Of a stretch of 64,000 nt of DNA, positions 16,798 to 25,533 are shown piece by piece. Both the position numbers and the translations under genes were made by a program. Location of the stretch: assembly GCF_003060865.1 (NCBI RefSeq), contig NZ_CP028918.1, positions 1,786,001-1,850,000 of the forward strand, read 5' to 3'. The stretch comes from Gemmobacter aquarius (lineage in GTDB: Bacteria > Pseudomonadota > Alphaproteobacteria > Rhodobacterales > Rhodobacteraceae). The notes under the pieces were generated by a model. That model saw only the letters and a list, made by a program, of their open reading frames with translations. It was not told where the DNA came from and searched no databases. Position 1 is the stretch's first letter; each line of letters starts with the position of its first letter.

Positions 16798-17663
16798 CCG
16801 GTTTCCTCATCCTCCTCGGCCTCGTCGCCCTGCTGCTTGCCGTGCCGCAATCGCGCCATCGGCTCATCCGGCTTGCCCGCCGCTTCGACCCGCGCGACAA
16901 GGCCGATGCGCTGCGCTCCGACATCCTCGGCGGTCCGATGGAGAAAGAGAACCGCGACCGCCTGATCGGTGCGCTCGACCTTGACCAGCGCACCGTCGAT
17001 GAAATCATGCGCCACCGCCGCCAGATCGAGATGATCGACGCCGACCATCCGCCCGATGCGATCCTCACGCAAATCCTCGCTTCGCCCCACACCCGCCTGC
17101 CGGTGTTCCGCGACAGCGACGAAAACATCCTAGGCGTGGTCCATGCCAAAGACGTGCTGCGCGAGGTCGACCGTCTGGTGCGCGGCGAAGGCGAGGGGCT
17201 GGCCGCCCTCGACATCGTCAAGGTGGCGATGAAACCCTATTTCGTCCCCGAAACCACCGCGCTCGATGAACAGATGCGGCAATTCCTCAAACGCCGCACC
17301 CATTTCGCCCTCGTGGTCGATGAATACGGCGCGCTTCAGGGCCTCATTACCCTTGAAGACATCCTCGAAGAGATCGTGGGCGAGATCAACGACGAACACG
17401 ACGTCACCCCCAAGGGCAGCACTCTGACCCGAACCGAGGCGGGCGACTACCTCGTCGATGGGGCCATGACGATCCGCGACCTCAACCGCGCGCTCGACTG
17501 GAAACTCCCCGATGACGAGGCGAACACGATCGCGGGCCTCGTGATCCACGAGGCCCAGTCGATCCCCGCCGAAGGCCAGGCCTTCAGCTTCCACGGCTTC
17601 CGCTTCGAGGTTGTGCAGCGTCGCGAAAACCGCCTGTCCCGCCTGCGTATCCGCCCGCTTTAA
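16794..17663 (+). CDS. CBS-pair/CorC-HlyC domain protein with shortened membrane part
   Basis: A 289-residue protein of the HlyC/CorC (CNNM) group. Residues 80-200 are a CBS pair (VDEIMRHRRQIEMIDADHPP..., LVVDEYGALQGLITLEDILE), and residues 205-289 are the CorC/HlyC C-terminal domain (GSTLTRTEAGDYLVDGAMTI...). Full-length relatives carry a DUF21 domain of about 180 residues with several membrane spans before the CBS pair; here only one hydrophobic segment (residues 3-18) and a basic linker remain. The ATG overlaps the xerD stop (ATGA), so no upstream exon-like remnant can exist. It may be a regulatory CBS protein rather than a transporter. Confidence 0.8.
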   Translation: MTGFLILLGLVALLLAVPQSRHRLIRLARRFDPRDKADALRSDILGGPMEKENRDRLIGALDLDQRTVDEIMRHRRQIEMIDADHPPDAILTQILASPHTRLPVFRDSDENILGVVHAKDVLREVDRLVRGEGEGLAALDIVKVAMKPYFVPETTALDEQMRQFLKRRTHFALVVDEYGALQGLITLEDILEEIVGEINDEHDVTPKGSTLTRTEAGDYLVDGAMTIRDLNRALDWKLPDDEANTIAGLVIHEAQSIPAEGQAFSFHGFRFEVVQRRENRLSRLRIRPL

Positions 17664-17670
17664 CGCCCGC

Positions 17671-19242
17671 TCAACGGCTGCGGAACAACGACCCGAGGAT
17701 GCCGCGCACCACCGCCTGCCCCGCCTTGGTGCCGATCTGGCGCGCAAAGCTCTTGGCCATCGTCGTCCCGATCGAATCCGCCCGACTTGCCGGTGCCCGT
17801 TTCGGTGCCGCCTCGCGCGCCCCGCCGTCATAGCGCCGCGCATTCCGCAGCCCGTCATCCTCGGCCGCCGGACGCTGCTCCCATGGCGAACCACCCCGCG
17901 CCTCGGGTGCAGCCTCTGCCGCCGCCTCCTTCGCCGCCGCATCCGCCCGCGCGCGCAGCTTTTCATAGGCGCTCTCGCGGTCGATAACCGTGTCGTATTT
18001 CCCCTTCAGCGGCGAAGCCACCATCAACCGCGCCCGCAAGGCCGGATCTATCGGCCCAAGCTGGCTCGACGGCGGACGGATCAGCGTGCGCTGTACCACC
18101 CCCGGAATCCCCTTTGCTTCCAGAAACGAAGTGACAGCCTCGCCCGTGCCCACATCCCTGATCGCCTCTTCGGTCTTGAAGGCCGGATTGTCGCGATAGG
18201 TCTCGGCTGCCATCTTCAGGTCTTTCTGGTCCTTGGCCGTGAACGCCCGCAGCGCGTGCTGCACACGGTTGCCCAACTGCCCCAGAATGGTTTCCGGCAC
18301 ATCCGCAGGGTTCTGCGTGATGAAATAGACGCCAACCCCCTTTGACCGGATCAACCGCGCCACCTGTTCGACCTTGCTCACCAAAGCGCGCGGAGCATCC
18401 TGAAACAGCAGATGCGCCTCGTCGAAAAAGAACACGAGCTTCGGTTTGTCCGGATCGCCCACCTCGGGCAGCGTCTCGAACAGTTCCGACAGCAGCCACA
18501 ACAGGAACGTCGCGTAAAGCCGCGGGCTCTGCATCAGCTTGTCGGCGGCCAGAATATTGACCCGCCCGAACCCCGCCGCATCGCACAGCATAAGATCGGC
18601 CAGATCCAGCGCAGGCTCGCCGAACAGCTTGGCCCCGCCCTCGTTCTCCAGCACCAGCAGCCGCCGCTGGATCGCCCCGATCGACGCCGTCGCCACCAAC
18701 CCGTAGCGGGTGGAAATCGTGTCCGAATTCTCGCCGATGAACACCAGTAGCGCCTGCAAATCCTTCAGGTCCAGCAGCGGCAAGGCCTCCTCGTCCGCCA
18801 GACGGAAGGCCACGTTCAGCACCCCCTCTTGCGGATCGGTCAATTCCAGCAGCCGCGACAGCAAAAGCGGCCCCATCTCGGCCACGGTCGCGCGGATCGG
18901 ATGGCCCTGATCGCCGAACAGATCCCAGAACGTCACCGGAAACGACCGGTACTGCAAATCCAGCCCGATGGTCTTGGCCCGCGCCATGAACGGTTCGTGC
19001 AGCTTGTGCGTCACCGACCCCGCCGCCGCGATACCGGCCAGATCGCCCTTCACATCGGCCATGAACACCGGCACGCCAGCCGCCGAAAACCCTTCGGCCA
19101 GCACCTGCAAGGTCACGGTCTTTCCCGTTCCCGTAGCCCCCGCGACCAGCCCGTGCCGGTTGCCATAGCGCAGCAGCAGCGATTGCGGAGCCGCATGCCC
19201 CTCGCCGCCGCCACCTACGAAAATGCTTGCCTCGTCGGCCAT
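17671..19242 (-). CDS. HerA-like ATPase, DUF853 family
   Basis: A 523-residue P-loop ATPase of the HerA/FtsK-related DUF853 family. It has Walker A GLVAGATGTGKTVTL, VFMADVKGDLAGIA, Walker B PKLVFFFDEAHLLF, the sensor-like ITQNPADVPETILGQLGNR and RVQHALRAFT. The C-terminal ~90 residues are Ala/Glu/Arg-rich and variable. Some relatives work with nucleases in DNA end processing, but none is adjacent and the function of this subfamily is not established. ATG 19242 has GGAGGG nine bases upstream. It converges on the CorC gene with 7 bp between. Confidence 0.85.
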   Translation of the reverse strand: MADEASIFVGGGGEGHAAPQSLLLRYGNRHGLVAGATGTGKTVTLQVLAEGFSAAGVPVFMADVKGDLAGIAAAGSVTHKLHEPFMARAKTIGLDLQYRSFPVTFWDLFGDQGHPIRATVAEMGPLLLSRLLELTDPQEGVLNVAFRLADEEALPLLDLKDLQALLVFIGENSDTISTRYGLVATASIGAIQRRLLVLENEGGAKLFGEPALDLADLMLCDAAGFGRVNILAADKLMQSPRLYATFLLWLLSELFETLPEVGDPDKPKLVFFFDEAHLLFQDAPRALVSKVEQVARLIRSKGVGVYFITQNPADVPETILGQLGNRVQHALRAFTAKDQKDLKMAAETYRDNPAFKTEEAIRDVGTGEAVTSFLEAKGIPGVVQRTLIRPPSSQLGPIDPALRARLMVASPLKGKYDTVIDRESAYEKLRARADAAAKEAAAEAAPEARGGSPWEQRPAAEDDGLRNARRYDGGAREAAPKRAPASRADSIGTTMAKSFARQIGTKAGQAVVRGILGSLFRSR

Positions 19243-19445
19243 GACCCGCCCTCCGTTACCCGTCCCACACGCAAGGCGCGACACCGCCCGCGCCATTGCC
19301 CGCCAAGATACATGCAACGCCCCGCACCGCCACTGCGTTCTTGCCGGATCCTTCGAGATTCCCTGAAACTGTTAGCGCCCAAACTTAACGATGATTGCGA
19401 TTTTTTCCATGAATTTCATGTAACTAGTCGCAAATCACATTCCTG

Positions 19446-19474
19446 TTGACGCATTCGGCATGTTCGCATAGCGT
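19446..19474 (+). promoter_or_regulatory. Candidate sigma-70 promoter for a small RNA
   Basis: TTGACG (19446-19451) and TAGCGT (19469-19474, or ATAGCG one base earlier) are spaced 17 or 16 bp apart. The -35 is good and the -10 weak. It lies 50 bp before a terminator that has no gene in front of it. Confidence 0.4.
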
Positions 19475-19480
19475 CCCATT

Positions 19481-19550
19481 CATGAAGTCGGCCAGTCCGA
19501 CAGGGAGCAAATAATACCGATGGAAAGGGCCGGTCACTCCGGCCCTTTTC
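19481..19550 (+). ncRNA. Candidate small RNA ending in an orphan terminator
   Basis: In the 423-bp gap between the HerA-like gene and ialB, a strong terminator stands with no open reading frame in front: arms AAAGGGCCGG (19524-19533) and CCGGCCCTTT (19539-19548), then T. Just upstream is a second hairpin, GTCGG (19487-19491) with CCGAC (19497-19501), and before that a promoter-like pair. The layout of promoter, 5' hairpin, A-rich unpaired segment (AGCAAATAATACC) and terminator predicts a transcript of about 70 nt. I do not recognise a known RNA family. The remainder of the gap (19243-19440 and 19551-19665) shows nothing clear. Confidence 0.4.
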
Positions 19551-19665
19551 CGCATTTGGCAACCGCCCCTTCACGACCGCGCGTTCTGCCTTATTTCGGC
19601 GCTGACAGTCACACCCTGCCGTGCTAGACGCACCGTCAAAGAAACCGCGATAAATGGACGATCCC

Positions 19666-20319
19666 ATGTCGAGCATTCTGCCCCGCCTCGTCGTTGCAGG
19701 CTTCCTTGCCCTTTCGGGCACGGCGCTTCTGGCACAAGAAGCCACGACCGACGCCCCCGCCGCCCAGGCACCGGCCACCGAAGCACCGGCCACCGAAGCC
19801 CCCGCCTCCGATCCGGCCCTGTCGATGGGCACGCCGCCCGCCGATGGCGTGGGGTCGACCTATTCCAAAGCCGCCTTCGACGCATGGGAACAGCGTTGCG
19901 TCAAGACCGCCGATGGCAACGACCCCTGCCAGCTTTACCAGCTTCTCAAAGACGCCGAGGGCACTTCGGTTGCCGAGATCAACATGTTCTCGCTGCCCGA
20001 AGGCAATCAGGCCGCCGCGGGCGCAACCATCATCGTCCCGCTTGAAACCCTGCTGACGGCTGGCCTGCGTTTCGGCATCGACACCGCCGAACCCAAGGTC
20101 TACCCCTTCACCTTCTGCGCCCAGATAGGCTGCGTCGCACGTGTCGGCTTTACCGCCGAAGAACTCGCCGCTTTCAAAAAGGGCGCAAAGGGCGTGCTGA
20201 CCATCGTTCCCGCGGTCGCCCCCAAGAACACCGTCACCGTCGATGTCTCGCTCAAGGGCTTCACGGCGGGCTTCGATGCCGTCAAGGTGTCGAACGAAGC
20301 CCTGCCCAAACAGCCGTGA
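19666..20319 (+). CDS. Invasion-associated locus B (IalB) family protein
   Basis: A 217-residue exported protein. Signal peptide LPRLVVAGFLALSGTALLAQE, then a Pro/Ala/Thr linker (DAPAAQAPATEAPATEAPA), then the IalB domain with two disulfide-capable Cys pairs (RCVKTADGNDPCQLYQL and FTFCAQIGCVARVGF). IalB of Bartonella is needed for erythrocyte invasion, but free-living alphaproteobacteria carry many homologues whose role is probably envelope-related. ATG 19666 begins at the signal peptide; an in-frame ATG at 19654 adds four residues and has no ribosome site. A terminator follows. Confidence 0.8.
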   Translation: MSSILPRLVVAGFLALSGTALLAQEATTDAPAAQAPATEAPATEAPASDPALSMGTPPADGVGSTYSKAAFDAWEQRCVKTADGNDPCQLYQLLKDAEGTSVAEINMFSLPEGNQAAAGATIIVPLETLLTAGLRFGIDTAEPKVYPFTFCAQIGCVARVGFTAEELAAFKKGAKGVLTIVPAVAPKNTVTVDVSLKGFTAGFDAVKVSNEALPKQP

Positions 20320-20337
20320 TCCAAGGCTAAACGGACC

Positions 20338-20366
20338 AACCCGCGCCTTCCCGGCGCGGGTTTTTT
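20338..20366 (+). terminator. Rho-independent terminator after ialB
   Basis: Stem AACCCGCGCC (20338-20347) and GGCGCGGGTT (20353-20362), loop TTCCC, then six T residues from 20361 to 20366. The T run touches the stop codon of the convergent ketosynthase gene. Confidence 0.9.
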
Positions 20367-21574
20367 CATGCCCGCCGCAGCGCCAGCACCGCGTTCAACC
20401 CGCCAAAGGCAAAGGCATTCGACAGCGCCGTGTCCACCCGCGCCTCGCGCGCAACGTTCAGCACCAGATCAAGCGCGCAATCGGGATCGGCGACGCGGTG
20501 GTTGATCGTGGGCGCAATCACGCCGTCCTGCAACGCCATCAGGCAGGCCAAAAGCTCGATGGCCCCCGTCCCCCCGATCACATGGCCATGCATCGCTTTG
20601 GTCGACGACACCGCAACGCCGCCCACCTCCGCCCCGAACACCGCCCGCAGGGCTGCCGACTCCACGCGGTCATTCGCCGCCGTGCCCGTGCCATGCGCGT
20701 TCACATAGCCCACATCCGCCGCCGTCATCCCCGCATCACGCAGCGCCCCCGCAATCGCGCGACCGGCCCCTTCGACACTGGGCATCACAATATCCCCCGC
20801 GTCCGAGGTCATGGCAAAACCCGCCACCTCGGCAAGTATCACCGCCCCCCGTGCCCGCGCATGTTCGTAGTCCTCGAACACGAACACCGCCGCCCCCTCG
20901 CCCTGCACCATCCCGTTGCGGTCGGCGCTGAACGGGCGGCAAACGTCGGGCGACATGACCCGCAACCCCTCCCATGCCTTGATCCCGCCAAAACACAGCA
21001 TCGCCTCCGACCCGCCGGTCAGCATCGCCGTGACCGTGCCTGCGCGGATCATCTGGAACGCCAGCCCCATCGCATGGTTCGACGACGCGCAGGCGCTCGA
21101 CACGGTGAAAACCGGCCCCTTCACCCCGTAAGCCATGCTCACATGCGACGCCGCCGCGCTGTTCATCAGTTTTGGCACCACAAAGGGATGCACGCGGTTC
21201 TTCCCCTCGGCATAGACCGCGCGGTAACTTTCGTCCCAGGTTGTCATGCCACCCGCCGCCGTGCCAAGGATCACGCCGCTCTCGAAGCCAAGCGCGCCGT
21301 CGAAAACCAGCCCCGACTGCGCCACCGCCTGCCGCGCCGCTTCCAGCGTGAACTGTGTGAACCGGTCGTAAAGCGCCAATTGCCCCCGGTCGAACCGCGC
21401 CGCCGAGTCCCAGCCCTGCACCTGCGCGCCCACCCGTATTTGCAACCGCTCGGCATCGGGCACATCCAGCGGCCCGATCCCGCAGCGCCCCTCGGCCATC
21501 GCCGCAAAGGTGCCCGCAACGTCATGCGCCAGCGCGTTGACCGTGCCTGCCCCGGTGATGACGACCCGCCTCAT
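20366..21574 (-). CDS. Beta-ketoacyl-ACP synthase (KAS II-like) in the lpxD operon
   Basis: A 402-residue condensing enzyme with the Cys-His-His set: SSACASSNHA (nucleophile Cys), NAHGTGTAAND and STKAMHGHVIGGTGA, plus the C-terminal NAFAFGGLNAVL. It elongates acyl-ACP by two carbons. Sequence is more divergent than housekeeping FabF. The immediate coupling with an acyl carrier protein (ATG overlaps its stop) and with lpxD suggests a dedicated system making the acyl chain for lipid A or another envelope lipid rather than general fatty acids. Substrate chain length cannot be read from sequence. Confidence 0.85.
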   Translation of the reverse strand: MRRVVITGAGTVNALAHDVAGTFAAMAEGRCGIGPLDVPDAERLQIRVGAQVQGWDSAARFDRGQLALYDRFTQFTLEAARQAVAQSGLVFDGALGFESGVILGTAAGGMTTWDESYRAVYAEGKNRVHPFVVPKLMNSAAASHVSMAYGVKGPVFTVSSACASSNHAMGLAFQMIRAGTVTAMLTGGSEAMLCFGGIKAWEGLRVMSPDVCRPFSADRNGMVQGEGAAVFVFEDYEHARARGAVILAEVAGFAMTSDAGDIVMPSVEGAGRAIAGALRDAGMTAADVGYVNAHGTGTAANDRVESAALRAVFGAEVGGVAVSSTKAMHGHVIGGTGAIELLACLMALQDGVIAPTINHRVADPDCALDLVLNVAREARVDTALSNAFAFGGLNAVLALRRA

Positions 21575-21831
21575 GCCGCCTTTTGCGCCAAAAGCCCCTC
21601 GACCGCCGCCACCACAGACGCGACCGAGGTCAGGTCGAACCCGCCCGCCGCCGGATCGTTGGCGTTGAACGGCACCGAAACGTCGAACGCCTCTTCTATG
21701 GCAAAGATCGCCTCTACCAGCCCCAGACTGTCCACACCCAATTCCGCAAGCGTGCTGTCCGGCGTCACATCCGCAACATCCAGAACCGCCTGTTCCGCAA
21801 TGATTGCAATGATCTTTTCTTCGATCGTCAT
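21571..21831 (-). CDS. Acyl carrier protein, specialised
   Basis: An 86-residue ACP. The phosphopantetheine attachment motif LGVDSLGLVEAIF places Ser in the DSL triplet; helix 1 is IEEKIIAIIAEQAVLDVADV. The segment after the serine contains an insertion-like stretch (PFNANDPAAGGFDLTSVAS) reminiscent of AcpXL-type carrier proteins for long lipid A acyl chains, but it is shorter than rhizobial AcpXL. It is coupled to the ketosynthase by ATGA overlap and lies 27 bp after lpxD. Confidence 0.88.
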   Translation of the reverse strand: MTIEEKIIAIIAEQAVLDVADVTPDSTLAELGVDSLGLVEAIFAIEEAFDVSVPFNANDPAAGGFDLTSVASVVAAVEGLLAQKAA

Positions 21832-21858
21832 GACAGGTCCCCCGTTGTCGCCCGTCTT

Positions 21859-22953
21859 TTATCCGGCATCCGGCAACCGTTCGGTGACGGTTTTCTCAAG
21901 CTCGCCCACGCGCACGGCAAGGCGAGGCAACCGCCGCAGCGCCTTTTGAATCTCGACATGCGTCTCCATCTTAACCGCAGGATAACCCAAGAGCACCCGC
22001 CCCGCTGGCGCATTGGTGAAAATCTTGGTCGCCCCGCCTGCGATCACATCATCGCCGACAAAGATGTTGTCATTGACCCCGCATTGCCCCGCCAGCACCA
22101 CACGGTCCCCGATCCGCGCCGATCCGGCAACTCCGACCTGCCCGCACAACAGACAATCGCGCCCGATCTGCACATTATGCCCGACATGCACCAGATTATC
22201 GAGCTTGGTCCCGGACCCGATCACCGTATCGCGGATCGTGCCGCGGTCGATGCAGACATTGGCCCCCAACTCCACATCGTCGCCAATCGTCACACCACCC
22301 AGCGAATGGATACGGCTCCAGCTTTGGGCGCGGATTTCCCCGCGTTCCCCGAGCGTTTCGCGGATTTCTTCAACCCCCGACTTTTCAGGCGTGACAAAGG
22401 AAAACCCGTCCGACCCCACCACCGCACCGGGCTGCGCGATGAAACGGTCGCCGATCGTGACCCGTGCCCCGATCCGCACACCTTGCAAGATCAGCGCATC
22501 CTCGCCGATCACCGCGCCCTCGGCCACCGATACATGGCTCGCAATCCGCGCCCGTGCCCCGATCCGCACGCCCCGCCCGATGGTGACAAACGGCCCGACC
22601 GAAGCCCCCGCGCCGATCACCGCGTCAGGATGCACGACCGACAGCACATGCACCCCCGCCGCGATCTCCGGCCCCGCGTCGAACAGCACCGACAGCCCCG
22701 CCATCGCCAGCCGCCCGCGCGGTGCAAAAATTGCCGCCTTCAGCCCCAGCCCCTGCCAATCGGCACCGGCCCATAGCAGTGCTGCAACCGCCTGCCCCTC
22801 GGCCAGCCCGCCCGCGTATTTCGGGTCCATCGCAAGGGCCAGCGCATCCGCAGCCGCCATCTTCGGCTCGGCGGCGCGCGCCACGGTCAGGTCAAGATCG
22901 CCCGCCGCCTCGGCGCCAATCGCTGCGGCAATCTCGCGGATCGTATGGGCCAT
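21859..22953 (-). CDS. lpxD: UDP-3-O-acylglucosamine N-acyltransferase
   Basis: A 364-residue LpxD. The N-terminal uridine-binding domain ([20 protein letters not shown]) is followed by left-handed beta-helix hexapeptide repeats ([20 protein letters not shown]...) and the catalytic region [13 protein letters not shown], in which a His is the general base. It adds the N-linked 3-hydroxyacyl chain to UDP-3-O-acylglucosamine in lipid A synthesis. First gene of the lpxD-acp-KAS run; lpxA, lpxB and fabZ are not beside it, unlike in many proteobacteria. Confidence 0.95.
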   Translation of the reverse strand: MAHTIREIAAAIGAEAAGDLDLTVARAAEPKMAAADALALAMDPKYAGGLAEGQAVAALLWAGADWQGLGLKAAIFAPRGRLAMAGLSVLFDAGPEIAAGVHVLSVVHPDAVIGAGASVGPFVTIGRGVRIGARARIASHVSVAEGAVIGEDALILQGVRIGARVTIGDRFIAQPGAVVGSDGFSFVTPEKSGVEEIRETLGERGEIRAQSWSRIHSLGGVTIGDDVELGANVCIDRGTIRDTVIGSGTKLDNLVHVGHNVQIGRDCLLCGQVGVAGSARIGDRVVLAGQCGVNDNIFVGDDVIAGGATKIFTNAPAGRVLLGYPAVKMETHVEIQKALRRLPRLAVRVGELEKTVTERLPDAG

Positions 22954-22983
22954 CGTCAGGTCTCCCGGTCAGTTACGCCGGAT

Positions 22984-24597
22984 TTACCCCTGAACGCCGC
23001 GCAAGACCACCCCGGCCTCGGACAAGGCCTGATAAATCCGCGCGTCACGCCCGTAGATATCGCGCCGATAGGTCATCTCGCCTTTCACGGTCGGCCATGC
23101 GGTGAAATAGACCAGATGCACCGGCACCGGTTTCACCAGCTTCACCATCGTCTCCACATCGCTGTCGAGCGCGGCCTGAAACACCCCCTTGGGGTCATCG
23201 CTTTGCGCCGAAAGCAGCGCATAGGCGAAATCGAACGGGTCGGCCAACCGGATGCAGCCATGGCTATAGGCCCGGATTTCCTTGGAAAACAGGTCTTTGG
23301 CCGGCGTGTCATGCAGATAGATGTTATAGGGATTGGGGAACATGAACTTCACCTTCCCCAGCGCATTCCCGTCCGAAGGCGGCTGGCGCAGGCCAAAGGG
23401 AAAGGTCTTGGCGCTGAATGACGCGAAATTCACCTGGCCCCGCGGCACCACCCGCCCGTTGCGGTCGACCACCTGCAAATGCCCCACCGCATTGGGGTTC
23501 TGCTGCAACAGCGGCAGGTATTCCTTTACGATGATCGACCGTGGCACGCCCCAACTGGGGTTGACGATCATATGCTCCATCAGGTCGGAAAATTCGGGGC
23601 TTCGCATATCGGCGACGTTCTTGCCCACCACCGACCGCGTCTGGAACGTGACCTTGCCATGGTCGATGATCTTGGCGGTGAAATCGGGCTGGTTCACCCA
23701 GATGTATCGCCCCGTCCGGTCGATATCGCCCATCCAGCGCAACCGCTCCATCGCCACGATCACCGATTGCAGCCGCGCCTCGGGGCTTACGTTGATCTCG
23801 GCAATCGTGCCCTCGCCCGCAACGCCATCAGGCAGCAGCCCGTGGTCAAGCTGGAACCGCTGCACCGCTGCGGTGATCGTCGCCTCATAGCTTGCGACCG
23901 CCGACACCGGCAGATAGCCCTGCGCCACCAAACGGTCGCGCAGCGCGATCACGGCGCTTCCCTCGTTGCCCGGCTCCAGTTTGCCGCCCGCAACCGGGGC
24001 GCCCCAGCCCGCATCCCCCGACACCGCCTCGAGCGCCAGCTTTTCCTTCATCAACCGCGCGTATTCCGGCAGTTTCGGCGGCAAGGACATCAGCACGCCA
24101 AGCGGATCCTCCCCCGCTATCGCAACCATCAGCGCCGTCTCGTCCGGCCGCACCACCGTCCGCACGATTCCGGCATCGACCTTCGACGGCTCGAGCACGC
24201 CGCTATGCACGTCGCGCGCATAGGCCAGATAGGCGCGTGACCACGCCGCCTCGATCCGCCCCCTGTCGCCCTCTGTCACCGCAGCCCGAAGCATGGCAAC
24301 CAACGCACCCGCGTCATATCGGGCCACCGGCAAACCGTGGTCGCCTGCCCGCGCGAGAACACCCAGAAGCGCCGAACGCCGCTCCGCATCTGCCGCCCCG
24401 GTCCAGACCGGCGCGTAATTCCGGCTTTGGTAAAAGCCAGCCAGCGCGCTATCTTCCGACACATCCGCTGCCAGCGCCTGCACGAAAGCTTGCTCTTCGG
24501 CCCGAAGCGGCGCCCCCGCCATACCAAAGGCCAGCCCAAAGCCGACAGCGGTAGCAAGCATCGACGAACGCAGGGAAAACCTGGAAAACACGGCCAT
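22984..24597 (-). CDS. L,D-transpeptidase, YcbB (LdtD) type
   Basis: A 537-residue exported peptidoglycan cross-linking enzyme. It has a signal peptide ending ...GMAGAPLRAEE, a scaffold domain, a peptidoglycan-binding-like region (GSAVIALRDRLVAQGYLP...QRFQLDHGLLPDGVAG) and a YkuD catalytic domain with YLHDTPAKDLFSKEIRAYSHGCIR; the catalytic Cys is near residue 447. It makes 3-3 links between diaminopimelate residues and may be resistant to most beta-lactams. ATG 24597 follows GAGGG; a start eight codons upstream is less likely. The Tat-exported DUF882 protein diverges from it, and such pairs of YcbB and YcbK-like genes are a known association. Confidence 0.93.
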   Translation of the reverse strand: MAVFSRFSLRSSMLATAVGFGLAFGMAGAPLRAEEQAFVQALAADVSEDSALAGFYQSRNYAPVWTGAADAERRSALLGVLARAGDHGLPVARYDAGALVAMLRAAVTEGDRGRIEAAWSRAYLAYARDVHSGVLEPSKVDAGIVRTVVRPDETALMVAIAGEDPLGVLMSLPPKLPEYARLMKEKLALEAVSGDAGWGAPVAGGKLEPGNEGSAVIALRDRLVAQGYLPVSAVASYEATITAAVQRFQLDHGLLPDGVAGEGTIAEINVSPEARLQSVIVAMERLRWMGDIDRTGRYIWVNQPDFTAKIIDHGKVTFQTRSVVGKNVADMRSPEFSDLMEHMIVNPSWGVPRSIIVKEYLPLLQQNPNAVGHLQVVDRNGRVVPRGQVNFASFSAKTFPFGLRQPPSDGNALGKVKFMFPNPYNIYLHDTPAKDLFSKEIRAYSHGCIRLADPFDFAYALLSAQSDDPKGVFQAALDSDVETMVKLVKPVPVHLVYFTAWPTVKGEMTYRRDIYGRDARIYQALSEAGVVLRGVQG

Positions 24598-24913
24598 CGA
24601 TACCCTCGCTAACGGCGCCAAAAGTCAACATATCCCGACAGTTAAACGATTCCCGCGTCCTGTCTATTCACATCGCCGCCACCCCGCAGCCAAGGCCCGC
24701 AAAGCGGCATGGCGGCAACAGTTACGTAAATCCCCGCTTTGTTCCGGCAGTTTAAGCAAGAATTTGCCTATCGCAGCGCACAGCGTGATCGGGGCTCAAT
24801 CCGGACTTGGGACGATTTCAATCATGTGCCATAAAGTTGCTGCACTTGGGGAAAAGTGGCACGAAAGCTGCCGATACAGGCGGCAAGGCGAAATTTCGGG
24901 GAACGGGCAGTCC
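24598..24913. other. Divergent 316-bp intergenic region
   Basis: Lies between the divergent YcbB-type and DUF882 genes and must hold both promoters. It is less GC-rich near the middle (e.g. around 24640-24680 and 24735-24770). No convincing -35/-10 pair, operator palindrome, terminator or small gene was seen. Confidence 0.5.
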
Positions 24914-25483
24914 ATGACCAATACGGCAAAATCGGGTATCACTCGGCGCGGAGTACTGGGCATATTTGCCGCAACCGCCGTCATCGCTGCCCCGACCTAC
25001 AGCCACGCCTTCGGCGTTTTGCGCGGCGCAGGCGATATCCGCCGCGTGAAGATGTACTCGGGCCGCACCGGCGAAAGCCTCGACACGATCTACTGGGTCG
25101 AAGGCGAATATATCCCCGAAGTCATGGACGAAATCACCCATTTCATGCGCGACTGGCGCACCAACGACACCAAGCATATCGACCCGCGCACCGTCGATAT
25201 CATGGCCGCCGCCCATTCGCTGATGGATGTGACCGAACCCTACATGCTGCTGTCCGGCTACCGCTGCCCCAAGACCAACGCCATGTTGCGCGAATCCTCG
25301 CGCGGGGTCGCCCGCAATTCGCTGCACCTCAAGGGTCAGGCCGCCGACCTGCGCTTGAAATCACGCTCGGTCGGCCAAATGGCCAAAGCCGCCGAAGCCT
25401 GCGCCTCGGGCGGTGTCGGCCGCTACCCCCGCTCGAACTTCGTCCACATGGATTGCGGCCCGATCCGCCACTGGGGCGGCTGA
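24914..25483 (+). CDS. DUF882 (YcbK-like) peptidase M15 family protein, Tat-exported
   Basis: A 189-residue protein with a twin-arginine signal (SGITRRGVLGIFAATAVIAA, cleavage after SHA), so it is exported folded, consistent with a metal site. The domain carries LSGYRCPKTN, HLKGQAADLR (His and Asp zinc ligands) and FVHMDCGPIRHW (second His), as in zinc D,D-/L,D-carboxypeptidases of the M15 family. It probably trims peptidoglycan. ATG 24914 places the RR motif nine residues in. It diverges from the YcbB-type transpeptidase, suggesting joint remodelling of cross-links. Confidence 0.88.
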   Translation: MTNTAKSGITRRGVLGIFAATAVIAAPTYSHAFGVLRGAGDIRRVKMYSGRTGESLDTIYWVEGEYIPEVMDEITHFMRDWRTNDTKHIDPRTVDIMAAAHSLMDVTEPYMLLSGYRCPKTNAMLRESSRGVARNSLHLKGQAADLRLKSRSVGQMAKAAEACASGGVGRYPRSNFVHMDCGPIRHWGG

Positions 25484-25509
25484 ACGCCACCGCAATCTGC
25501 CAAAGAACA

Positions 25510-25533
25510 GGGCGCCGAAGGCGCCCTTCTTTA
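25510..25533 (+). terminator. Terminator between convergent DUF882 and rlmE genes
   Basis: GGGCGCC (25510-25516) and GGCGCCC (25520-25526) around GAA, followed by TTCTTTATT. On the opposite strand the hairpin lies 5 bp after the rlmE stop, so it may serve both genes. Confidence 0.8.

Noticed and set aside
20243..21949. A 568-codon plus-strand frame opposite the ketosynthase
   Set aside because: Antisense shadow with His/Arg/Pro-rich composition; the minus strand encodes a complete condensing enzyme and ACP.
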